From: Bigelowiella natans CCMP2755
Lineage: Eukaryota > Cercozoa > Chlorarachniophyceae
DNA: 57,500 bases
Direction: 5' to 3'
Assembly: GCA_000320545.1 (NCBI GenBank)
Contig: ADNK01000255.1
Location: 1 to 57,500, forward strand
This document shows, piece after piece, positions 24,279-35,247 of the stretch. The translations under genes were made by a program, and so were the position numbers. How positions within the stretch are numbered: position 1 is the first letter of the stretch; every line of letters begins with the position of its first letter. The notes beneath the pieces are model-generated. The model did no database searches. It saw only the letters and a program-made list of their open reading frames with translations, and had not been told where the DNA came from.

Positions 24279-25399
24279 CGTGTGAGTTCAACAATCGTGC
24301 AACACGGAGAATTCGTTGGGAGTCATGGGGGAAGCACATGCGCACGTAGATTCTATACCTGTTGCTACTCCTGCTTTGCGGATCGCCCCTGCGACGTCGG
24401 CGTAGACGGAGGGAGGGATAGCGAAGTAGAAGAGTCGATTGGCTATAAATACACAAACAGGGCGAGAAGGAGTAGTATACGGGAGGGGGGGTTTGGAAAA
24501 GGAGAGCCCATCAGATGTGACTGCTTCATGTGAAACACAGGTAGACCGTAGACCTTTAGCACATTTGATTGAAGACATCATTTCCTTTTCAAATTTCGAA
24601 CACTCTTCCGTCAGCTTCCCCATGGTTTCAGTGCTGCCGTACTGCCCTCTGAGGATGGATTGATGATCAACTACATGGTGACAGCTAAAGGGAGCGGGGC
24701 ACCAACCTCCGATACACGCAGAGCTTCAAGAATTCCTCCAATTCTTCCCCTGAACCTGGCTCATCTTTCTGAATTAGTTTCGAAAATTCAGAATAGGGAA
24801 CGGAGGGGAATGGTGAAGTTAGCTGAATCATTGGATTTTTTTGTCAGAGTTACTGCCGTTCGGATATTGGAAGAAATTTTTTAACTTGTGTATATCTCTA
24901 AAGGCGCATGTTTGGTGCGAACGACCTCCAGGTACGGTTTGATGCGCTCACGAAGCCATTCGTCCGTTCTGTCAGAACGAGCATAACCGAAGATCTTGAT
25001 GCCTTTTGGGAGGAAACCCTTTAAATACAGCGTGAAAAGCGCAGGATACCTGTACCAACGAACATTTTATCGGTTCTAGGATTGCACTCATCGCGCTTTG
25101 CGCCAAGAATACTGCTATGCCATATCAGAATAGGGTGTGGAGGTGAAAGAAGTACGTTTTTTTCTTGGCCAAATCTCCAGAAGCACCGATGACGATCACA
25201 GTCATAGCCTGTTCACATAAAATACCACTACGAGTAAATGTATACCTGCTGCTGTTCAAGCTCTCTGCTCTGCGAATAATAAATGGAACACACATAACAC
25301 ACACACATGCTTGGACATTGTACGCACATCGTGGATATATCCTTCGCATCCGTGTGCAAGCTCGCCCTCGCTCGTTCCTCGTTTTGAATCGCCGTTCAT
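20706..25399 (-). CDS. Glucose-6-phosphate 1-dehydrogenase
   Basis: The first enzyme of the oxidative pentose phosphate pathway, oxidising glucose 6-phosphate with NADP+. The ATG at 25399-25397 opens a leader exon ([17 protein letters not shown] ... YIHD). It splices to [17 protein letters not shown] (about 25208-25155), the Rossmann [10 protein letters not shown] dinucleotide-binding motif. [19 protein letters not shown] and [14 protein letters not shown] follow at 25050-24930. The catalytic signature RIDHYLGKE is encoded at 23764-23738. Near the C-terminus [18 protein letters not shown] (about 20990-20935) matches the usual G6PD ending. The last exon gives [12 protein letters not shown] and TAA at 20708-20706. 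No obvious transit peptide is seen, so the cytosol is the likely site. Exons between 21000 and 24900 were not all traced. The gene is head-to-head with the RRM gene. Confidence 0.9.
22827..22858. repeat. (GGA)n repeat
   Basis: A GAG/GGA run in a G6PD-gene intron. A (GAT)n/(TTA)n run and a CA run lie nearby at about 22622-22708. Confidence 0.9.
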
Positions 25400-26010
25400 C
25401 GGGCTATAGATTGCGGCTTCTTATTTCTCGTCTACTCTTAACTATCAAGCAATGCACTCTGATTGTGCGAGGAGGGAGAATCTCAATCCGAGGCTGTGTC
25501 CTTTTTTGAAGCACCTTCGGATGGAGTATGCAATTTTAAGACACAACTTTGCTTTACGGTGTAACGCTTTTGGATCGAAACCAGTTAATTTTGTTTCGAT
25601 ATGAACAATAATTTTACGGCGCAGCTCGGAAATCAAGAGCACAGCTGCGCGGGAATATCTCAAGCCCAAACACGTTCCCGAAAGGAAGCGAGATATGAGA
25701 AATTTGTAACTTGGAAGAATCAAGCACTGCGAAGGGAGAGTTTCCTCAGATTAGGGTCCCTATCACACTTTACGACATTCCCGAAAGCCCTAAGAGAATT
25801 AGAAATTACCCATGTTTTACTTGCCGCAGTTTTTCTCTGTTTACGAGAGGGTTCCTATTTTTTACAGCACAGATACCATGGGTATGATATTGTGCGTCAA
25901 GTAAAAAAAATTGTCGTAGCATCAAATGCGATGAAAATTCAGTCAGATCGAGGCTATTATCACTGCGCGACTTAGAACAGAGTGCTTCACAGTGGCTCTC
26001 CGTGAAGAAA
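25400..26010. promoter_or_regulatory. Head-to-head intergenic region (G6PD / RRM gene)
   Basis: About 610 bp between the G6PD start and the CAA-repeat leader of the RRM gene. It should hold both promoters, but I see no defined motif. The open frames on both strands here have no supported splice partners. Confidence 0.4.
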
Positions 26011-26095
26011 AACAACACCAACAACAACAACAACAATAACAACAACAACAACAACAATAATAACAACAACAACAACAATAACAACAACAACAACT
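26011..26095 (+). repeat. (CAA)n tract just upstream of the RRM-gene start
   Basis: About 85 bp of CAA repeats with a few AAT interruptions end 14 bp before the ATG at 26110. It probably forms the 5' untranslated leader. CAA-rich leaders are unstructured and are known in other systems to help ribosome scanning. The role here is inference. Confidence 0.85.
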
Positions 26096-26109
26096 AAAAT
26101 GCGCATGGA

Positions 26110-28517
26110 ATGGCGGCCGCCGATGGGCGAACCCTCGTGCTAGTAGCCCAGCAAAAGGTTGCTTTTGAAAAGATGCACAGATACCAAAGGCTGAACATGG
26201 AGATAAAACGCACCCGAGAGAGATGGGTAGCGATAACGGTGGCAGTTTTAGCTACTGTGGCCTGCGGAGTGGTGCTTAACCTGCCTCAGAACAACACCAC
26301 AGGATACCACTCTCTGGGAAAGAGCTCCTCTCCTGCTGTTATGGCCGACTTACCCATGGGATCCCTTCGTTTTAATGAGCCAAAAGTGGTTCGACATAAT
26401 TCTTACCAGCAGCAGCAGCGACAACGGGGTGGACTGCTACACACTACTGCTGCTGCTGCTACAACTACTGCTACTACTCCTTTCGAAGAAGCAGAGGTAT
26501 CAATCGCAGGTGACAGTAGCATGTGGGAGATGCTCCGGGGAGGAGCAAGTGGTGGTGATGAAGACCAGGAAGAAGAATCCGATGAAGAGGTAGGCGATGC
26601 AAACGAGGAGAACGGCGAGGATGAAGATAGCGATGGCGATGGTAATGGACCTGCAGATGATGATGATGATACTGAGGGGCTCGACGAAAGAACAGTCTTC
26701 GTGTACAAGCTATCTAGAGAGGCAACCGAATCAGACTTGAGGAGTCATATGGCTACTGCAGGAGTAGTTGAGGATTTGCGGTTGATTCGTGGTCTCGACG
26801 GGTTAGTTAATACACATTAAAAATTTAAACCTGTGCATCATCCATCCGAAAGCTCCATGTGATCATCATCGTTTAACTGTCTTTCCACACCTCTATCTCT
26901 TCCTCTGCTATTCATCATCAATTTCTAGGACTTTTAAAGGCAGGGCTTTCGTTCGCTATGCTGATAATGAAGGCGTTGCTAATGCGAAGAGGAAGCTGTC
27001 CAAGAGCTTGTTCTTCGAAAAAAAGATGGAAGTTGTGCATAATGGCGAAGACGATGGGGCGATGACACAGGGTGACTGGTGCTCGCTTCATGTGTTCAAT
27101 GTCGACCCATCTGTGACCGCTGAGGAGCTACGCGCCCGTATGGATACAGCTGGCGGCGTTGAGAAAGTGGACATCCTGAAACAAAGAAATGGGTACGTAG
27201 AGGGACTTCGGTGGGAATGAGATTTCATTTTCGTAAAGGAGAGAGAGGGGGAGGGGGGGGCGTAACAGTTGGCGTGCGAAGTATAACAAGATCATATCGA
27301 TATTGGATGTGGCATAATATGGTGGTTGGTGCCCCCTGTGGGCAGATTGTATGTATTTTATCCCTCCTGAAAGAACTACAAGTGCACATTCACAAACATA
27401 GATTACTGCAAAGAAGCCCAACGCGTATCATATATACAATATGAAATAAGTACACACACACACACACACACACATACACACAAACAGGGTGGCCAAGCGG
27501 GAGGCCTTTGTGCAGTTTTCCGATGTAGCAGGTGCCTCGTACGCTATAGAGACACTCTCCAACAGTCTGCTTGGCGGCGAGAAGATCGTTCTCAATCCGC
27601 GCCGTCGGCCTAAAAGCGAGTTTGCAGAGGTCTTCGTGAGTGGGTTGAACGCATCGACGACCACGGAGGGGGCACTTAAAGATCACATGTCAGAAGCAGG
27701 GATTGTTACAAGCATCAATATGGTGAGGAGCCGTCACCTGAATGGGTAGTATTCGCACAGAGAAACCATAGTAGCATTGCCAGTATTTATGTACAGACGA
27801 AGAAGAAGAAGAAGAAGAAGAAGTAATATTACCTACAGAAAGGTACATCGAAGCTACTGAGAAATACAGTTCCAAGCCAAACATCCTGGCACCCGGGATC
27901 TTCTCATGTCCTTGAACATGGGCGATTCTTTGGACCATCTTTGTAAAATACTGCTATGATAAAAACTTTCAGGGCTCCGAATGGCAAGGCCTACGTGCAG
28001 TATGCAGACACTGTCAGTGCGTTTCGAGCGATTCGTAAATTGAATAAAACTGAGCTTCTAGGCCGTACGATCATGGTGCAACGCGCCGACAAAATCCGGA
28101 AGAAACTAAAGAAGAAGAAGACGCCAAAACAGTAATCTTACTTTCTCTTCTTTCCTCCCTCCCCACCAGAGCGCATACGTTCTCATTTACACCGAGAACC
28201 CTCTCCTAAACCATGCTACCTTGTTTTGCCGCACCCCCCTCCTTTCCTGTCTCTTCCCTTCCAAAGCTACCCCCACCTGAACTTCTACAACAAGACTGCG
28301 AGCGACGTGGTGTTTGTGAGAAACCTGAGCTACGACGCCAAATCGGAGGACTTGTCGGAGCACATGTCGGCAGCAGGACCTGTGAAGGAGGTTCAGATCC
28401 TCAAGCGTAAGAGAGATGGGTAGTACGATGAACAACCAACAGACAGCAGTAGCAAGCAGCACTTCTGTATATATGTAGCAGCAGATGCATTATTAATGTT
28501 ACGGTTATATTCATATT

Positions 28518-28554
<37 letters not shown>

Positions 28555-29625
28555 AACTGGAGCCCCCACCAGCCCTCCTTTCGTCACAGTAACACGCAAT
28601 CCTCAATCCTCAATCGTTGTCTGTTTGTACTACTACTACTGCTACTACTACTACTACTACTACGACGACGACGACGACGAGTAGGTGCTCGCAGGGCATT
28701 GCCTACGTCCGTTTCTCGCAATCACGCTACGCAATTCGAGCTGTGGAATCGCTCAACAATTCAGTGCTGCTTGACCGCCGGTTAGTTGTGCAGAAGGACC
28801 GTCAGTACCCTTGGAAAGTGAAGAAAGAGCTGGTAGAGCTCAGTGGAAGCCGGCGCTACATACGCGCTGAGCAGAAGAAGAAACAGAAAAGGGAAGGGGG
28901 CCGGGGGCAGGAGGGACTGGTGGATCGGCTTCGGGGAGGTACCACCTCAGGAGGAGAGGAAGGAGGAGGCGGAAAGGGGCATTATATAGGCAAGAATAAT
29001 ACTATACACGGCGGGGGGGAGAGAAAAGTAATGGCGAAAGGGGGGGCAGGGAAGAAGGACGGCGGTGGTCTAAACAAAACGTCATCGGCGGTGGAGGGCG
29101 GGAGAAACAAGAAGGCAACGAAGAAGAATAAGAAGAAGAAGGAGAAGAGTAAGTCTGGCTTCTTCAACGTGACAAAGGCGCTCTCAGGGCTGCTGCAGTT
29201 CATCGATCGGTCACGGAACGTCTTCATCGGCAATTTTCCCCAAAACCGCAACTACACCGAGGCCCAGATCGAAGAGCTCGCGAAGAAAGCAGGCGAGGTG
29301 CTTTAATGCCCTGCGCTGCTGTTGGTGCTACAGTTGGTGTTGGGAGTAGTGAGTATTGGTTGTAGGCGTGGCAGTCATCATACGTCAATCTCAATCAGCG
29401 TGTGCGCATATTAGTTGTCGTAGTAGTAGTAACACTTATCATTATTATCACCTGATAATGGTATGGTTGTGTTATCACTCGTGCTGCTGCTGCTGCACAG
29501 GTTCGTGGAGTCCAAATCATGCGCAGATACGGCAGTGACGCCGTCGCATTTGCCATCGCCGAGTAATGAAATGATTGATTAGTGGGAGGAGACTTGTGTT
29601 AATTTATGTGTCTTGTTATTATCAT

Positions 29626-29661
<36 letters not shown>

Positions 29662-29946
29662 AGGGCGTGTATTTGTTTATGTGTGTTTCTGAACGTGCAC
29701 GATTACCAGCACAGTCATTACCACCATACCCATTACTATCTATTCATCCTCTCCCCTCCTCCTAAATCTTACAAATGCAGGTACTCAACGAAAGAGCAGG
29801 CGGAGAATGCAATCGTGCTACTTAACAACACTGAGATGGTGAGGAGACTTAATGATAAACTCACACCATCACTGCCAGTCATCAGCACCACAATGGCCCG
29901 TGCAACACACACAACAGTTAAACAAACACACGCACACACACAAAAG

Positions 29947-29988
<42 letters not shown>

Positions 29989-30374
29989 ACACGAATGGAT
30001 TTATACTTCAGGATGGGAATCATATATTCGTCAAGGCTGATGCAGGCATTCCGCCCCCAGTGAAGCCGCCGCGCCCCGCAGTTTCTCGCGGTCGCAACTA
30101 CACCGGGACAAACCCTAACGTCATTACAAAGTCGCAACAGCAGGAAGAGGGACTGAAGCTCACATCACCATCATCATCATCAGCAGCAGCAGCAGCTATG
30201 AAGATGGATCGCGATGATAGAAGGTCTCAGAATTCACGGCTGTATCTTGACTATCAGCATCAGATGGGGCGCTATATGGCTCGCCTCAGAAGGTGCTTTC
30301 ACAACATCCCTCACCGCATACATACAGCAAGAACAGCCATCTTTTCATGCATTCCTGCGTCTCGCGGAGCATCT

Positions 30375-30417
<43 letters not shown>

Positions 30418-31014
30418 TTTAATATATATATATATACATATTTTAAATGAAGTGATACTTATGGTCGATGTATATTTATACTGACACCCCTCATCATTTT
30501 CTGCGCACACACACATTCTCACCCGCCCTTGCCCTTCAACCCTAGGTGGATAAGGAGGGAGGTAAACATAACTGCAACCATGGAGGCGTGCCGCAGCCAT
30601 GGCATCCGCCTACCTGCGAACAACCAGGATAGTAATCATGCGAAACAGGTAGTGGCGGTGCGACGATTCACGATGTACCATTCCTACCGATATATGATGG
30701 GAAGAAGAAGGAGAAGAAGAAAAAGAAGAAGAAGATGATCACTCGCCCAACACCATCGTTGTGCCTTCTCTTTTCTCCATAACTTCCTCCTAACGTAGGC
30801 ATCCTACCTGGCCCGTCGATTGAGCTGCCTTCAGCTGCGCGGTGGAAGGGGGGGAGGAGGAAGAGTAAGGTTCGTTGCTATAATATCACCGACAATCTAC
30901 AATTTCTTTGTATTATTTAAAAAAAAAAACGCATGTATTTAGTAGAGGGGTGAAGCTGGTTTCGACTACTCAAAGAAGGATGAAAGAACAAGGCGTTATT
31001 GCTGCCAGGCCAGT

Positions 31015-31059
<45 letters not shown>

Positions 31060-31865
31060 TACGATACCGACCCTGCGCACTCCTCCTTCTATGGAAAGGA
31101 CATTCTCTCTTCGGAAACAACAACAACAACGACGACGACAACGACAACAGCAGCCAGAAATACTTGTCGAGGAGACTGAGACTTACCTTTCTCCTCTCCA
31201 CCATCGCCGCCGTCATCAGTATCATCATCATCAGCAGCAGCAGGAGCAGAAGGAGAAGGAAGAAGAGAAGGAAACAGCTAGGTTCTTCGTTATCCACCCC
31301 CCCCCTTCTCGCACGGCGGAAGAAGAAGAAGAAGTGGAAGAGCTCCTCCTCCATAATATTCAACTCGCAGAGGTCAACGTGCTCAGAGGGGGAGTAGGTG
31401 CGAGGCAGCAGCAGCAGCAGCAGCAGCAGCAGGACCACGATGAAAGGTTGGAGAAGGAGAAGGAGCAAAACGATGATGACGGTGGCCGCACTACAGTATC
31501 TTCGCCGCCCCGGCGAGAGCAAGACGCAAAGAGAGGGTCATCATCATCGTCCATGCCACCACCGCAACAAGCCGTTGCTGATGGTGGGGACGATAATAAG
31601 GCAGGGAAAGACCGGGACGCTGCTTTCAGTTCCCACTCCTCCTACTCGAAGGAGAGTGATGACAACAGTGATTATCGTCCTTCCATTGAACGGTTTCCAA
31701 ACGAAGTTCCTCCTTCGCTGCAGCACATTGACGAAGAGTATAAAAGGCCCCACTGGGAAGACTATAAACACCTGGAGACGCCTCTCCAGAAGTAAGGAGA
31801 GGGGTGGAATGGAGAGAGGGGACGGAAGAAAGAGAGAGAAATAAATTTGCAATGATATATTTATT

Positions 31866-31905
<40 letters not shown>

Positions 31906-31909
31906 GCTC

Positions 31910-31947
<38 letters not shown>

Positions 31948-32624
31948 CTTATGTTGTGCCATGTACTTATTATTATTACTACTACTACTACTACTACTAC
32001 TACCAGACTGCGGAACGAGTTCAAAAAGGGAGCGTCTGTCTCAGAATCTCAGTAAGGAGAAGAAGAACAGTAGAAGCGAGAATAATATTCGTTCATCTTT
32101 GGCATTAGTAGTAGTAGTAGTAGAGAGGCGCTGTTTCTCTCAAGCCAGCATCAATTCATTCGCCAAAGAAAAGTAGGACGAAAAGTGTCGGTGATGATTT
32201 TCCAACGACGTGAACAGTTCTTGGCGACGGCTCACCATTCCATACGTCCTGATATATCTATTTCCTTTTCCCTTCCCTCCCCCCCCCCCCGCCCCCTTCC
32301 TCATATTTCTCCGTCATTATCTTGCCGTCGTTCTCAAGGTGGAGTAAGTCGATGAGAGAATTCGAAGCTAAGACTGCAAGAGAGCAGCGTAATGAGGAGC
32401 TCCTAAGGGCCCGCAGCAAGCTCGATACAAGGGTTGTTCGCCCCTTTTAAAATACCACAATACGTGTTAGCTGCTACTTTTGTCCTCTCGTGGCCATTCG
32501 TTCCTTTGAATGTAGCTATTTTGTTTGAGTGTGATTTTGATTGATCTTCCTCTCCTCCTCCCTCCTTCCTCTTCCTTCAGTCGCTTGATTACAGCAAATG
32601 GGACGGCTCTCTTTCGGTTGTGAG

Positions 32625-32670
<46 letters not shown>

Positions 32671-33775
32671 AATGATAAAACAAGCACGAATGTCATTTGC
32701 TGCTGCATCATTCTCCTCCTCCTCCCCCCTCCTCCTCCTCCTCTACATGACCGGCAGCTTACACAAACTCCCGTGGAAACGGAAGACGCAATGGCAGACG
32801 ATGGAGATCCTGAGGAGTTACGATATGGTTGTTGTTGTTGTTGTTCTTGTTGTTGTTATTTTTCCTGCTGCTTTCTGCCTCCAAGCAACGTCGATGATAC
32901 ATCCAGCAGATATTGATCGTGGTCATGACGACAACGTTGATTATGCTTATGATGATAATGATGGTGGTCGTGGCGGGTGATATCGATGCGGGGATTGGCT
33001 GGAATGACATCATCCTGTGCATACCATACCGATGGGAAGTAAATATTAATATACCGCTCAATTTGATGATGGCCTTTTCTCCTCCTCTATAGACCTCACG
33101 GACCCCGATTACAGTGATTTACAGCTCGTGCAGGTTAGGATACGCGTTTGTGCGTGTTTGCGCGCGCGTGTATAATGTGGCATATTGAATAGTCTCCCCT
33201 CCCCCGCGCATTCTCCTCAATTTCTCCACCAACTTTCAAAACCAATTCCAAATCTGTGTTGTCGCACGAAAAGGGCGACTGGCTGGTACAGAATACAACG
33301 CAAAGGCAAGAACCGCACATCGATGGAAGGTACCGCCCATCCTTAACCCCTCCCCTTCGGAGCGGGGAATCATGACCTACAGCACCACCACCACCATCAT
33401 CATCATCATCGTCATCATCCAGATTGTCCATAATCTTGCTGTTGCAACATTGCAGACTAGTGCATGGGCTTGGACGGCGTACGGAGGCATTATACACACA
33501 GAAGTCGACGGGGAAGCTCTGGTTGAGGGGCCTTTGGTTGGACCGCGAACGCTCCAACAAAGACATGTTACGATGGAAAGCAGGGGGTACTTGTTGTTGT
33601 TGTTGTAGTAGTAGTAGTAGTAGTAGTAGTAGTATCGAGATAGACTCATCATCCGCAATGATCGATGGCGTGATGTGACCACACTCGATTTGATGTCACA
33701 ATATACATGGATCTCTCCAACCTTGCTCCCAAATGGCTACACAGCTTGGCCACCATTTTAGTTCACAATTTCCGA

Positions 33776-33809
<34 letters not shown>

Positions 33810-34238
33810 GCATCTCGTACCGTTTTCAGGCGTTGGTCGCCAACTGAACCTCCTCGGCGGTGTGGTGTGGCTTCGACAAAGCGCTTCTCCCTCCAAAAAC
33901 TATCCTGCGAGTACGTACTAGTAGGAAGCTGTTGTAGCTGTTATTATTGACTAAAGAGATTCGGGTAGAGAATGATGGAACGTCATACTGGTGCGAACTC
34001 CATCGCGCCGATAACTAAAAAGTCTCTTCCCTCCTCAGAAAAAAGCACACCGACGCCTCTGCTCCCGCAGAGAGAGTTAAGCACGGAAGACGTGGAGATT
34101 GAAGATGCGAAGCAGCAGGGAGCCCGAATTTTCCGTCGAGTTCCAGGGACTGAGCGCTTTAGGCGAGACCCGTCAATTTCTGTCAGCAGCAGCGACGACG
34201 CAGTCGCAGCTCCTCATCAGCACAAGCAAACTGCTTGA
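26110..34238 (+). CDS. Five-RRM RNA-binding protein with N-terminal hydrophobic segment and low-complexity C-terminal half
   Basis: The ATG at 26110 opens one long exon: a basic N-terminus, a hydrophobic segment (WVAITVAVLATVACGVVLNL, residues about 40-60), then a Gln/Thr and strongly acidic region leading to RRM1 (RTVFVYKLSREATE ... GRAFVRYADNEG). RRM2 is CSLHVFNVDPSVT ... REAFVQFSD, RRM3 AEVFVSGLNASTT ... GKAYVQYAD, and RRM4 DVVFVRNLSYDAK ... GIAYVRFSQ. The four RNP1 strands follow introns at 26802-26928, 27193-27487, 27746-27971 and 28420-28684, all phase 2. A Lys/Gly-rich linker leads to RRM5 (RSRNVFIGNFPQNRNYTEAQ). From about 30000 the exons encode Ala, Gln and Glu runs, then blocks such as RPHWEDYKHLETPLQK, LDYSKWDGSLS and RRTEALYTQKSTGKLWLRG, ending at TGA 34236-34238. 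I found no stop between the halves, but the part after 30300 could be a second gene. An rRNA or mRNA-binding role is inferred. Confidence 0.7.
28521..28552. repeat. (TA)n microsatellite
   Basis: A TA run in the intron that splits RRM4, followed downstream by ACT/ACG trinucleotide runs (28628-28681) that reach the acceptor. Confidence 0.95.
29951..29984 (+). repeat. (GA)n tract abutting a 3' splice site
   Basis: A perfect GA run that ends at the acceptor used in my model (exon starts ATG at 29985). Every unit supplies another AG. Confidence 0.8.
30377..30446. repeat. (TA)n repeat with two acatatttta blocks
   Basis: TA repeats interrupted twice by the sequence acatatttta in an intron of the RRM gene. 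Confidence 0.9.
31012..31052 (+). repeat. (GCA)n coding repeat, polyalanine
   Basis: GCA codons in the open exon encode about 12 consecutive alanines. A coding (CAG)n polyglutamine run follows at about 31408-31431. Both are in the C-terminal half of the RRM gene. Confidence 0.85.
31867..31944. repeat. (CT)n and (TG)n microsatellites
   Basis: CT repeats (about 31868-31902) and TG repeats (about 31913-31944), then ACT repeats (31977-32002), all in one intron of the RRM gene. Confidence 0.95.
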
Positions 34239-35247
34239 GGCCAAGAGGAATAGCGATATGGACAATAGGAGATGGAGGGAATGTTGATAGGGAATTGTGC
34301 ACGTCGTCTAAGCATGTGTGCGAAGCCATGTTGAAAATCAATATATGGTCGCAGCACGAGTAGACGAATCGAACATGATAGACATGCAATACACTATTGC
34401 GTGCAATGCTTACGTGTGTGAGTGATAATAGACACAGTAGTATTACGTGTGTCTACCATAGTGCATTTGTCTGGTACAAGTATGCATGGCGCACTTGTTA
34501 GGCATTTAATGTGTTAATGTACTAAATGGCATAGCACAGCGCGTGCAATCCGTCACATGCTAGCACAGTATGCAATGTCTGATGCTGCATGGCTCATGCT
34601 AGCATGGCCCCGCCATGTACCAGCTTGTGCCTGCCATGCTACGATCGATGTGTGAGCGCATCAGCCGCGCTTGTGCTAGCGGCGAGCTAGTGTGAACTGA
34701 TTGATTGTTACAGCCCAGGAAATTCTTAACGATATATGAGACTGATGGAATGAAGTGATTATAACTTTTCAATGGTCATCCTAATATACTAATGTAACTA
34801 TATGTAATATGTGAGACGGATGTAATGAAATGTTTCAAAATTTTCCAATGGTCATCCTAATGTAGCTGTGCGGAGCAGCGGCTACATACAGCGCTTAAGT
34901 TGTATGTGCAATACATATATAATACTCCCTAAGAACATTAACCTGCGGCTAATTGTGCTTCATGGGCGGCTGGCTGGCGAATGCATGCCAGATGATATGA
35001 TGATCGATGTATCGTTGGATAGCATGTGAAATAGATCACTATACAATGGCTTATACATGTTTATCTGCAGTTTGAAGCGCTGCTTGTGTGTGTGTATGGC
35101 TTATCCAAATGTGCGACATATCTTAGAGCTAGACGCTACAAAGCATGTACGTGATGGTGTGTAGCACATGCATTGTTGTAGAGGAATTCAGGCCTTGTAA
35201 ACATTCAATATATCACTTCTGTCTTTGAATTAACAAAAAAACATAGC
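34239..35247. other. Convergent intergenic island between RRM and phosphatase genes
   Basis: About 1 kb between two 3' ends. It holds CATGCTAGCATG at 34595-34606, further GCTAGC words near 34558 and 34675, and agcagcggctaca at 34874-34886 (identical to 20343-20355). It also holds an imperfect direct repeat at 34734-34861. No gene is supported. Confidence 0.7.
34734..34861. repeat. Imperfect direct repeat, about 54 bp units
   Basis: Units at about 34734-34785 and 34807-34861 share an atatg(tg)agac-ggat-g-aatga frame. Both end in the identical 16-mer caatggtcatcctaat (34770-34785 and 34846-34861). Confidence 0.85.

Noticed and set aside
25445-25975. Open frames on both strands in the G6PD / RRM-gene gap
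   Set aside because: No motif, no in-frame splice connection to either neighbour, and no family resemblance.
34183-34389. Minus-strand open frame at the end of the RRM gene
   Set aside because: It overlaps the antisense of the final coding exon and continues into the palindrome-rich island without any domain.
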